The position numbers were made by a program, and so were the translations under genes. From assembly GCA_040757715.1 (NCBI GenBank), contig JBFLWS010000007.1, positions 62,001 through 126,000 of the forward strand: a stretch of 64,000 nt of DNA, given 5' to 3'. The stretch's first letter is position 1. Every line of letters starts with the position of its first letter. Source of the stretch: CAIMFV01 sp040757715 (GTDB taxonomy: Bacteria; Pseudomonadota; Alphaproteobacteria; Caulobacterales; Caulobacteraceae). Under the pieces are notes generated by a model. The model saw only the letters and a program-made list of their open reading frames with translations, did not search any database and had not been told where the DNA came from. This document shows positions 27,032-34,398 of the stretch, in pieces.

Positions 27032-28005
27032 TCCGTCTGGAACAGATCTACGACCTTGCCGGTGTGATGTTCGCCGCTGTGGCCGTCATGTCCGCCGGCG
27101 ATCGCGGCAACGCCAAGCGCTGGCGCAACGCCCTCTTCTGGGGGCTGATGGCGCTCAGCTTCCTGGCGGGATCGTTCATAGGCAATCTCGCCAATGGCGT
27201 TCTCGCCCTCGGACTCGCCGCCGTGGCGGGGTTCGGCGGCCTGGGTCAAGGCGGCGCTGGCGCGACCACCTCCGCCGCGGAACGCGAGGCGAGCGCGGCC
27301 AGGCGCGGGGTGTGGCTTGCGTTGCCGGCCCTGATCATTCCGGCCACGGCGCTGCTCGGCTCGCTGCTCTTGCCGCAACTGCAGACAGGACCTTCGCCCC
27401 TGCTCGATCCGGCCTCCAAGACCTTGCCGGCCTTGCTCTCCCTGGCGCTCGGCGTGGGTCTCGCCCTCGCCGTGGCCCTGCCCTGGCTCAAAGCCTCGCC
27501 CCTCGCCCCGGTGCAGGAGACGCGACGCCTGCTGGATTCGGTGGGCTGGGCCGCGATCCTGCCGCAGATGCTGGCCGCCCTGGGCGCCGTTTTCGCCCTC
27601 TCCGGCGTTGGCGACGCGGTGAGCCGTCTCGCCGAGAGCGTGATCCCTGTGAACGATCCGCTGGCCGTGGTGATCGCCTACACCTGCGGCATGGCGCTCC
27701 TCACCATGGTCATGGGCAACGCCTTCGCCGCCTTCCCGGTGATGACCGCGGGCATCGGCGTGCCGCTGATCGTGAGGAAGTTCGGCGGCGATCCGGCGGT
27801 GTTGGGGGCGGTGGGCATGCTGTCCGGCTTTTGCGGCACCCTGTGCACGCCCATGGCCGCCAACTTCAATCTCGTGCCGCCAGCGCTCTTGCAGCTGAAG
27901 GATCGCTACGCCGTGATCAAGGCGCAGCTTCCCACCGCCGCCCTGTTGCTCGCCGCCAATACGGTTCTGATGTATCTGCTGGTTTTCCATCACAGGCCCT
28001 CATGA
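27028..28005 (+). CDS. DUF979 integral membrane protein (partner of DUF969)
   Basis: A 325-residue polytopic membrane protein starting MIRLEQIYDLAGVMFAAVAVMS, the DUF979 signature. About eight to nine hydrophobic segments can be counted. It includes the conserved stretch MVMGNAFAAFPVMTAGIGVPL and a SGFCGTLCTPMAANFNLVP loop, which resembles substrate-binding hairpins of ion-transporter-superfamily permeases. It probably forms a carrier with the DUF969 protein for an organic acid or amino-acid derivative. It overlaps both neighbours by 4 bp, so synthesis of all three is coupled. Confidence 0.87.
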   Translation: MIRLEQIYDLAGVMFAAVAVMSAGDRGNAKRWRNALFWGLMALSFLAGSFIGNLANGVLALGLAAVAGFGGLGQGGAGATTSAAEREASAARRGVWLALPALIIPATALLGSLLLPQLQTGPSPLLDPASKTLPALLSLALGVGLALAVALPWLKASPLAPVQETRRLLDSVGWAAILPQMLAALGAVFALSGVGDAVSRLAESVIPVNDPLAVVIAYTCGMALLTMVMGNAFAAFPVMTAGIGVPLIVRKFGGDPAVLGAVGMLSGFCGTLCTPMAANFNLVPPALLQLKDRYAVIKAQLPTAALLLAANTVLMYLLVFHHRPS

Positions 28006-29024
28006 CCGCGCCCCTTCACCTGTCCCCCGAACTTTCCGACCGTTTCGCCCGCCTCGCCCTTGGCCATGTGGGGCGGGAATATCCGCACAAGCTTGATCAC
28101 GTGCTGGCGGAAGACGCCGACGCCCTGCCGCCGCGGGCCCTGCATCCGATCTTCTTCGGCAGTTTCGACTGGCATAGCTGCGTCCATGGCTACTGGCTGC
28201 TGGCGAGGATTTGCCGCCGTTTTCCGGGTAGCGAAGCAGCCAGCGAGATCCGCGCCCAGCTCGATCAGGCCTTCACCCCGCACACGGTGGCGGGCGAGCT
28301 CGCCTATCTGGCGCGGCCGTTGAGCCGCGGCTTCGAACGCCCCTATGGCTGGGCCTGGCTCCTCATGCTGGCGGCGGAGCTCGCGCGGCATGAGACGGAT
28401 GGGGGCCGGCGCTGGGCCGCCGCCCTGCGGCCCCTGGCGGAGGCCTTCGCCGAGCGGTTCTGCATGCATCTTCCGTTGGCGGACTATCCCGTGCGCGCGG
28501 GCGTCCACACCAACACCGCCTTCGCTTTGGTGCTCGCCGGAGACTACGCCCGGATCGCTGGGAATCAGCGGCTCGATCAGCTCCTGCGCGCCCGCGCCCT
28601 CGACTGGTACGGCGCTGACGCCGATTGCCAGGCCTGGGAGCCTTCGGGCGATGACTTCCTCTCCTCGGCCCTGATCGAGGCCGTCTGTATGCAGAAGATG
28701 CTGGACCCCACGGCCTTCCGCGCCTGGTTCGCCGCCTTCCTGCCCCGCGTGGCTGAGCGATCACCTGCGAGCCTCTTCGCCCCCGCCAAGGTCGCCGACC
28801 GCAGCGACGGCAAGATCGCCCATCTCGACGGCCTCAACCTGTCGCGGGCCTGGTGCTGGCGCGAAATTTCCGCCGCCCTCGATCCACACGACCCCGCGCG
28901 GCTCATGGCCACGGAGGCGGCCGACGTGCACCTGGAGGCTGGCCTGCCGCACGTGGCCGGCGACTATATGGGCGAACACTGGCTGGCCAGCTTCGCCCTC
29001 TTGGCCCTGGAGGCGCCGCTTTGA
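28002..29024 (+). CDS. DUF2891 family cytoplasmic protein
   Basis: A 340-residue protein without signal peptide or membrane segments. DUF2891 features are visible: YPHKLDHVL, the strongly conserved HPIFFGSFDWHSCVHGYW, ERPYGWAWLLMLAAEL and GVHTNTAFAL, and near the C-terminus DGLNLSRAWCW and HLEAGLPHVAGDYMGEHWLASFA. The alternating helices suggest an alpha/alpha barrel with His and Trp in the centre, as in glycosidases, lyases or epimerases of that fold. The reaction is unknown. The start at ATG 28002 overlaps the DUF979 stop by 4 bp. Its own stop overlaps the kynU TTG start. Confidence 0.85.
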   Translation: MTAPLHLSPELSDRFARLALGHVGREYPHKLDHVLAEDADALPPRALHPIFFGSFDWHSCVHGYWLLARICRRFPGSEAASEIRAQLDQAFTPHTVAGELAYLARPLSRGFERPYGWAWLLMLAAELARHETDGGRRWAAALRPLAEAFAERFCMHLPLADYPVRAGVHTNTAFALVLAGDYARIAGNQRLDQLLRARALDWYGADADCQAWEPSGDDFLSSALIEAVCMQKMLDPTAFRAWFAAFLPRVAERSPASLFAPAKVADRSDGKIAHLDGLNLSRAWCWREISAALDPHDPARLMATEAADVHLEAGLPHVAGDYMGEHWLASFALLALEAPL

Positions 29025-30256
29025 TCCCCACCCGCGCCGATTGCCTCGCCCTTGACGTGGCCGACCCGTTGGCCTTCGCCCGCGAACGCTTCACCGTGCC
29101 GGACGGAATCATCTATCTCGACGGCAATTCGCTTGGACCCCTGCCCAAGGCCACGGCTGAGCGCCTACGCCGCACGGTGGAAGAGGAATGGGGTCAAGGC
29201 CTGATCCGCAGCTGGAACGAGGCGGACTGGATCAATGCGCCGGCCAGGCTCGGGGCCAAGATCGCTCGGCTCATCGGCGCGCGCCCGCACGAGGTGGTGG
29301 CGGCCGACTCCACCTCGGTGAACCTCTACAAGCTGGCGGCGGCGGCCGCGGCGCTGCGGCCCGAGCGGTCGGTGATCCTCACCGAGCCCGGCAATTTCCC
29401 CACTGATCTCTACGTTCTGCAGGGGCTCGCCGAGCAGTCGGGGCATAAACTCCGGATGCGGACGGTTGTGCGCGACGCGCTGATGGGCGCACTGGATTCC
29501 GAGGTCGCCGTCCTCGTCCTCACCCATGTGCACTACAAGTCCGGCGCGGTGCACGACATGGCCGCCCTCACCGCCCGCGCCCATGAGGTCGGCGCCCTGA
29601 CGGTCTGGGATCTCAGCCATTCCACCGGCGCTCTTCCCGTGGAGCTGAACGCCGCCGGCGCCGATTTCGCCGTGGGCTGCGGCTATAAGTACCTGAATGG
29701 AGGACCCGGCGCGCCCGCCTTCCTCTATGTGGCGGAGCGATGGGCTGACGCGGCGCGCTCGCCGCTGTCGGGCTGGATGGGCCACGCCGCGCCGTTCGAG
29801 TTCGTGGATGACTACCAGCCGGCGAGCGGCGTTGCGCGCATGCTCTGCGGCACCCCCTCGATCCTGGCCATGGCGGCGCTGGAAGCCGGGCTCGCCACCT
29901 TCGATGGGGTCGACATGGCCCAGGTGCGCGCCAAGTCCGCGGCGCTCTCGGAGCTGTTCATCGCCCTCGTCGAGGCGAAGCTGCCGGGCGTGTTTGAGCT
30001 GGCCAGCCCGCGCGAACCCGCCCTTCGCGGCAGTCAGGTGAGCCTCGCCCATCCGCACGGCTACGCCATCATGAGCGCGCTGATCGAGACCGGCGTCATC
30101 GGCGATTTCCGCGCCCCCGACATTTTGCGCTTCGGCTTCACCCCGCTCTACACCCGCTATGTCGACGTGTTCGACGCGGTGGAGCGGCTTTGCGCCGTGA
30201 TGGCCGATCGGCGTTTCGAGCACCCGCGCTACGCCGAGCGCGCGGCGGTGACCTGA
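29021..30256 (+). CDS. kynU: Kynureninase
   Basis: Kynureninase (411 residues) cleaves L-kynurenine to anthranilate and alanine using PLP in tryptophan catabolism. IIYLDGNSLGPLPKAT opens the fold. The phosphate-binding ADSTSVNLYKL, the WDLSHSTGALP segment with the PLP-facing Asp, the catalytic Lys in GCGYKYLNGGPGAP and RFGFTPLYTRYVD are all canonical. The start is TTG 29021, sharing bases with the DUF2891 stop (TTGA); GGAGG lies 7 bp upstream, which supports it. It ends 2 bp before kynA. Confidence 0.95.
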   Translation: MIPTRADCLALDVADPLAFARERFTVPDGIIYLDGNSLGPLPKATAERLRRTVEEEWGQGLIRSWNEADWINAPARLGAKIARLIGARPHEVVAADSTSVNLYKLAAAAAALRPERSVILTEPGNFPTDLYVLQGLAEQSGHKLRMRTVVRDALMGALDSEVAVLVLTHVHYKSGAVHDMAALTARAHEVGALTVWDLSHSTGALPVELNAAGADFAVGCGYKYLNGGPGAPAFLYVAERWADAARSPLSGWMGHAAPFEFVDDYQPASGVARMLCGTPSILAMAALEAGLATFDGVDMAQVRAKSAALSELFIALVEAKLPGVFELASPREPALRGSQVSLAHPHGYAIMSALIETGVIGDFRAPDILRFGFTPLYTRYVDVFDAVERLCAVMADRRFEHPRYAERAAVT

Positions 30257-30258
30257 GC

Positions 30259-31095
30259 ATGACCCAAAAGCCTCCGAACCCGGACGATCCCCTCGACGGC
30301 GCCGTTCTGCCGGCCCTGTCCTATGGCGACTATCTCGGCCTTGATCAGTTGCTCAGCGCCCAGCACCCTCGCTCCGGCGAGCACGATGAGCTCTTGTTCA
30401 TTGTCATTCATCAGGCCTCGGAGCTTTGGCTGAAACTGTGCCTGCATGAGCTGCTCGCCGCCCGCGATCACATCCGTATCGACGACGTCGGCCCGGCCCT
30501 GAAGATGATCGCCCGGGTGAGCCGCATCCAGTCCCAGCTGATCCAGTCCTGGGACGTGCTCGCCACCATGACGCCGTCGGACTACAGCCGCATCCGCGCC
30601 GGCCTTGGCGAAAGTTCAGGGTTTCAGTCCTACCAGTATCGGGCGCTGGAATTCCTCATGGGGGCCAAGAAGTCGCACATGCTGAAGGTGCACGCCGACC
30701 GCCCGGCCATCCACGCCAAGCTGATGCAGGCCCTGCGCGCGCCCAGCCTCTATGACGAGGCGCTGCGGCTCCTGGCCCGGCAGGGTTTTCGCCTGCCGCC
30801 GGACCGGCTCGATCGCGACTTCACCAGTCCCTATGTCGCCCATCCCGAGGTGGAGGCGGCCTGGCTCGCCATCTATCGCGATCCCGAGGCCCATTGGCAG
30901 CTCTATGACCTGGCGGAAAAGCTGGTGGATCTCGAGTTCCGCTTCCAGCAATGGCGCTTCGCCCATATGAAGACGGTGGAGCGGATCATCGGCGGCAAGA
31001 GCGGCACCGGCGGCACGTCCGGCGTGGGCTATCTCAAGCGGGCGTTCGACGAGACCTTCTTCCCCGAGCTGTTGTCGGTCCGCACCAGCCTTTGA
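30259..31095 (+). CDS. kynA: Tryptophan 2,3-dioxygenase
   Basis: Tryptophan 2,3-dioxygenase (278 residues) is a haem enzyme that opens the indole ring to N-formylkynurenine. The substrate-binding segment is FIVIHQASELWLKL, ESSGFQSYQYRALEF follows, and the proximal haem His lies in FAHMKTVERIIGGKSG, with GTGGTSGVGYLK closing the active site. No kynurenine formamidase (kynB) is adjacent; the operon goes straight to the RAM protein, so the middle step must be encoded elsewhere or by an unrelated hydrolase. ATG 30259 is 2 bp after the kynU stop. Confidence 0.96.
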   Translation: MTQKPPNPDDPLDGAVLPALSYGDYLGLDQLLSAQHPRSGEHDELLFIVIHQASELWLKLCLHELLAARDHIRIDDVGPALKMIARVSRIQSQLIQSWDVLATMTPSDYSRIRAGLGESSGFQSYQYRALEFLMGAKKSHMLKVHADRPAIHAKLMQALRAPSLYDEALRLLARQGFRLPPDRLDRDFTSPYVAHPEVEAAWLAIYRDPEAHWQLYDLAEKLVDLEFRFQQWRFAHMKTVERIIGGKSGTGGTSGVGYLKRAFDETFFPELLSVRTSL

Positions 31096-31117
31096 GATCG
31101 CCCCCAAGGAGGCCGCC

Positions 31118-31390
31118 ATGAAGCCGCTCTATGTGCAGATCAAGTGCGAGCTGGGTCGCGCCTATGAGGTGGCCGACGCCCTGATCGACACCCTGGAGGA
31201 GACCTCGGAGGTCTATTCCACCTCCGGCGACTACGACCTTCTGGCCAAGTTCTACCTCGCCGAGGAGCAGAGCATCGGCGAGTTCGTGAATTTCAAGCTG
31301 CACCGTATCGCTGGCATCCGCGACACCCACACCATCCTCGCCTTCCGCCTGTTCGGGGCCAAGGAGACGGTGAAGGTGGTGGAAAGCTAG
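31118..31390 (+). CDS. Stand-alone AsnC/Lrp ligand-binding (RAM) domain protein
   Basis: A 90-residue protein that is just the C-terminal effector domain of Lrp/AsnC regulators, without a helix-turn-helix. MKPLYVQIKCELGRAYEVADAL begins the first beta-alpha unit, SGDYDLLAKFYL the second, and GIRDTHTILAFRLF closes it. Stand-alone versions bind amino acids and form dimers or octamers; they can also mix with full-length Lrp proteins. Its place 22 bp after kynA suggests tryptophan, kynurenine or a related amino acid as effector (inference). AAGGAGG precedes the ATG. Confidence 0.87.
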   Translation: MKPLYVQIKCELGRAYEVADALIDTLEETSEVYSTSGDYDLLAKFYLAEEQSIGEFVNFKLHRIAGIRDTHTILAFRLFGAKETVKVVES

Positions 31391-32316
31391 CCGATGTGAC
31401 CGGCCGCCCGACGCAGGCGGTCATTGATGGCCTCGCCGAGGTCGTGCTCCGGGATGGGGGCGACCGCGATGGCCAAGGGCGACGTGCGATCGGCGGCGCG
31501 CAGGTAAGCGAACAGATTGGCCGCGGCTTCGCGCAAATCCCCCGCGGGGCTGAGGTTCCACACCCCTTCGCCCTGGAATGCACACGGTCCGAAGGCGAGG
31601 AAGGCTTCGCCCGGCTGCCGCGCCTTCGCGTTCAACCGCACTGGCGCGGACGGGGCGTAGTGCAGGGCGAGGCGCCCCGGCGAGCGGTGCGCGTCGGCTT
31701 CAGCCTCTAGCAACGGACCCGCCACCCGCTCGATCTCGCTGCGGGCGAGGCCGCCGGGGCGCAGCAGGCGCGCGCGGCCCTCGATCACCGCCACCACGGT
31801 GGACTCCACGCCCACGGCGCAGGGCCCGCCGTCCAGGGCTGCGGCGGCGAAGGTGCCGGTCTCGTCCACCGCGTCGGCGAAGGTGGTGGGGCTCGGTCGG
31901 CCGGAGCGATTGGCCGATGGAGCCGCCACGGGCCCGCCAAAGCGCTGCAACAGCTCCAGCAGCAGCGGATGCCCCGGAACCCGCACCGCCACCGTCTCCA
32001 GCCCCGCGCGGGCGAGGTCGCATGCGCCGCCGGTCCGCGCCGGCGCCACCAGGGTCAGCGGTCCGGGCCAGAAAGCCTCGGCGAGGCTCAGCGACAGGGG
32101 ATCGAAATCGGCGATGGCCTCGGCCGCCGCCAGATCAGCCACATGGGCGATGAGGGGATTGAAGCGCGGCCGGCCCTTGGCCTCGAAGATCCGGGCCACG
32201 GCGGCGGGGTCGCGGGCGTCGGCGGCGAGCCCGTAGACCGTTTCGGTGGGGACAATGACCAACTCGCCGCGGGCGAGCGCCGCAGCGGCCTCGGCGACGG
32301 TGGCGGCGCGGCTCAC
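31387..32316 (-). CDS. Threonylcarbamoyl-AMP synthase (TsaC/Sua5 type)
   Basis: A 309-residue enzyme making L-threonylcarbamoyl-AMP for t6A37 modification of ANN-decoding tRNAs. The YrdC domain spans residues 10-190: ELVIVPTETVYGLAADARD, then KGRPRFNPLIAHV, FWPGPLTLV and GPVAAPSANRSGRPSPT. The extra C-terminal domain, starting SPGRLALHYAPSAPVRL, makes it Sua5-like. GTG 32316 overlaps the upstream YceI stop by 4 bp (GTGA) and gives the canonical N-terminus; the longer frame reads through YceI coding sequence. Its stop shares CTAG with the stop of the convergent RAM gene. Confidence 0.93.
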   Translation of the reverse strand: MSRAATVAEAAAALARGELVIVPTETVYGLAADARDPAAVARIFEAKGRPRFNPLIAHVADLAAAEAIADFDPLSLSLAEAFWPGPLTLVAPARTGGACDLARAGLETVAVRVPGHPLLLELLQRFGGPVAAPSANRSGRPSPTTFADAVDETGTFAAAALDGGPCAVGVESTVVAVIEGRARLLRPGGLARSEIERVAGPLLEAEADAHRSPGRLALHYAPSAPVRLNAKARQPGEAFLAFGPCAFQGEGVWNLSPAGDLREAAANLFAYLRAADRTSPLAIAVAPIPEHDLGEAINDRLRRAAGHIG

Positions 32317-32921
32317 CGGGCGCGGACGGCCTGCAGCTTCACCGTCACCGTGACGGGCAGCTTCACCGCGTCGCCAGCCTTCCACTGGCCTTGGCCGACG
32401 CCGAACTGGCTGCGATCGATGACCAGCTGGCCGTCTATCTTGGCCACCTTGCCCGTGATGGTCAGGTTGAAGGGCAGGGCGGCGGGGCGCGTCACGCCGC
32501 GGATGGTGAGATCGCCGTCGGCCTCATAGCGGTTGGGGCCGAGGGCCTTGAACGTCTTGGCGATGAAAGTCGCCTTGGGGAACTTCTGCACGAAGAACCA
32601 GTCGGCGGTGGGCAGGGCCTCGTCCCGGGTGGGGTCGCCGGTGATGGCCGAGCCGGTCTCCACCGTGGCGGTCACATGCGAGGCGGCGAGGTTGGCCGGA
32701 TCGAACACGATGTTCGCCTCCCAGCGGCGGAACACGCCGTCGAAGGCGGTGTCGTTCATGGCGGCATGAAAGCCGAGCCGCGAGGCCGCCTTGTCCACGG
32801 TCCAGGCGACCGGCGCGGGCGTGGGCTTGGCCCCGGGCTTGGGGGGCGCCTTGGCGGCCAGGCTCGAGCCGCTGACGGCGGCCATGAGGGCCAGGCTCAG
32901 CACTCCGGCGTAAAGTCGCAT
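32313..32921 (-). CDS. Periplasmic YceI-family protein (first copy)
   Basis: A 202-residue protein with signal peptide (1-22, ending SLA) and a Pro/Lys-rich linker, followed by a YceI lipocalin-like barrel. VDKAASRLGFHAAMND opens it, followed by the FDPANLAASHVTATV and ADGDLTIRGVTRPAALPFNLTI strands. YceI proteins bind polyisoprenoid or quinone-like lipids. It is downstream of a cytochrome b561 (3 bp gap) and upstream of the Sua5-type gene (4-bp overlap). It is a paralogue of the YceI copy at 33619. Confidence 0.9.
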   Translation of the reverse strand: MRLYAGVLSLALMAAVSGSSLAAKAPPKPGAKPTPAPVAWTVDKAASRLGFHAAMNDTAFDGVFRRWEANIVFDPANLAASHVTATVETGSAITGDPTRDEALPTADWFFVQKFPKATFIAKTFKALGPNRYEADGDLTIRGVTRPAALPFNLTITGKVAKIDGQLVIDRSQFGVGQGQWKAGDAVKLPVTVTVKLQAVRAR

Positions 32922-32924
32922 CCC

Positions 32925-33512
32925 TCAGGCTCCCTTGACCGAGCGCCCGCCCAAAAAGGGCGCCATGCGCACCAGCACCGAATCGCGATCCACCAGATGG
33001 TGTTTTAGCGCCGCGCCCACGTGCAGCACGATGAGCACATAGGCGAGTTTCGCCAAGATTTCATGCCCGCCGCTGGCCACGTCGTCCCAGATCGCCTTGG
33101 TCTGCGGCTCCAGATTGTGGATCGGAGCGATGAAGGGAAGCTGAAAGGCGCCGAAAATCATGGTCGGCAGGTTGCGCTTGCTGGCCGAAGCCATGACCCA
33201 GCCGGTGAGGGGCATGAACAGCATGATGGCGTAAAGCCCGGCGTGCACCGCGTGGGCGAGGCCCTTCTGCCAGGCCGGCATTGGGGGCAGGGCCGGGGGC
33301 TTGTGGCCGAGCCGCCAGGCGATCCGCACCAGGCTCAGCGCCAGCACGGTGATGCCGATGGACTTGTGCAGCTGCACCACATTGTACTGGGCGAGGCCCT
33401 TGGGCATGTTCGCGAAGGTCCAGGCGGCGGCGATGTTGCCGATGATCAAGGCGGCGATCGTCCAATGCAGCACGATCGCTACGGTGGAATAGCGGGAAGG
33501 GGTCGTGGACAA
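32925..33512 (-). CDS. Cytochrome b561 (CybB type)
   Basis: A 195-residue membrane di-haem cytochrome. Four hydrophobic helices are visible. The His ligands are in VAIVLHWTIAALI and VQLHKSIGITVLALSLVRIAWRL, with further ones in LAHAVHAGLYAIM and VLIVLHVGAALKHHL. Such proteins oxidise ubiquinol or pass electrons in the inner membrane, reported in connection with superoxide or periplasmic reductants. It is flanked by two YceI genes, a common arrangement. Confidence 0.92.
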   Translation of the reverse strand: MSTTPSRYSTVAIVLHWTIAALIIGNIAAAWTFANMPKGLAQYNVVQLHKSIGITVLALSLVRIAWRLGHKPPALPPMPAWQKGLAHAVHAGLYAIMLFMPLTGWVMASASKRNLPTMIFGAFQLPFIAPIHNLEPQTKAIWDDVASGGHEILAKLAYVLIVLHVGAALKHHLVDRDSVLVRMAPFLGGRSVKGA

Positions 33513-33618
33513 GCGCGCGCTCCGGGTCGGCGAGTAGGAAGAACCGCCGAGAACCGCTCTAGCCTGACAAATTCAAGCTGAACCTTCCCGGCGGCTTACA
33601 GACGCGTGGGATTGCGGC

Positions 33619-34230
33619 TTATTTGGTGAACTCGGTCTCGATCAGCAGCGTGACGTCGTCGCCCACCAGCGCCACGTACTTGTCGGCGCCAAAGTCAGAG
33701 CGCTTCACCACCGTGGTCGCCGAGAAGCCGAGGCGTTGCTCGCCGCGCATGCCCTTGAGGCCGCCGTTGAAGGTCACCTTCAGGGTCTGCGGCTTGGTGA
33801 CGCCATGGAAGGTGAGGTCGCCGACAACCTCGCCGGTGGTCTTGCCAGTCAGCTTGGCCGACTTGGCCACGAACTTGATGGTCGGATGCTTGTCGGCATC
33901 GAGGAACTGGGTGGCGATCTCCTCATCGAACTTCGCATCGTGGGTGTCGATGGACTTGGGGTCGATGGTCACATCGAGCTTCGAGGCGACGGGATGGGCG
34001 GCGTCGAAGGTCAGCGCCGCGTCGATGCCGGTGAAGCGCAGGGTGTAGTGCGACAGGCCCATATGGGCGAGCTTCAGCGTCACGCTGGCGTGGGTCTTGT
34101 CGAGCTTGTACTCGCCGGCCGGCAGCTTGGCGGCGTTGAGTTCCGGCTTGGGCGCGGGAATTTTTTGGGCGCTTGCGCCGCCGGCGACGGCCAGGGCGAG
34201 GATGGAGGCGAAGAGGGCGCGGCGGATCAT
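33619..34230 (-). CDS. Periplasmic YceI-family protein (second copy)
   Basis: A 203-residue protein with signal peptide (1-21, ending ASAQ) and a complete YceI barrel: LDKTHASVTLKLAHMGLSHYTLRF, then LDVTIDPKSIDTHDAKFDEEI, LTFHGVTKPQTLKVTFNG, and FGADKYVALVGDDVTLLIE. It binds a long-chain isoprenoid-type ligand in the periplasm by family analogy. ATG 34230 was chosen because the signal peptide starts there. It is separated from cytochrome b561 by 106 bp and is divergent from the acyl-CoA dehydrogenase gene. Confidence 0.91.
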   Translation of the reverse strand: MIRRALFASILALAVAGGASAQKIPAPKPELNAAKLPAGEYKLDKTHASVTLKLAHMGLSHYTLRFTGIDAALTFDAAHPVASKLDVTIDPKSIDTHDAKFDEEIATQFLDADKHPTIKFVAKSAKLTGKTTGEVVGDLTFHGVTKPQTLKVTFNGGLKGMRGEQRLGFSATTVVKRSDFGADKYVALVGDDVTLLIETEFTK

Positions 34231-34342
34231 GGCGGGGTTCCCCAAAATTGCATCAGTTCCTGTTGCGGAACGGGTCTCACTTAAGCTCCTCCATGAGATT
34301 TGCAAGCTTCCCTTGGGTCAAATCGCTTGCGCGTGACGAGGT

Positions 34343-34355
34343 TCCCTTTAAGGGA
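34343..34355. promoter_or_regulatory. Short palindrome in the yceI/acyl-CoA dehydrogenase divergent region
   Basis: TCCCTTTAAGGGA reads as its own complement around a central T, giving 6-bp arms. It lies 43 bp before the acyl-CoA dehydrogenase ATG, in a 168-bp divergent gap, as expected for an operator. The regulator is not known. Confidence 0.35.
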
Positions 34356-34398
34356 GACGGCGATTTTGACTTGCCGGCGATAAGCTGAGGACTTTGCT

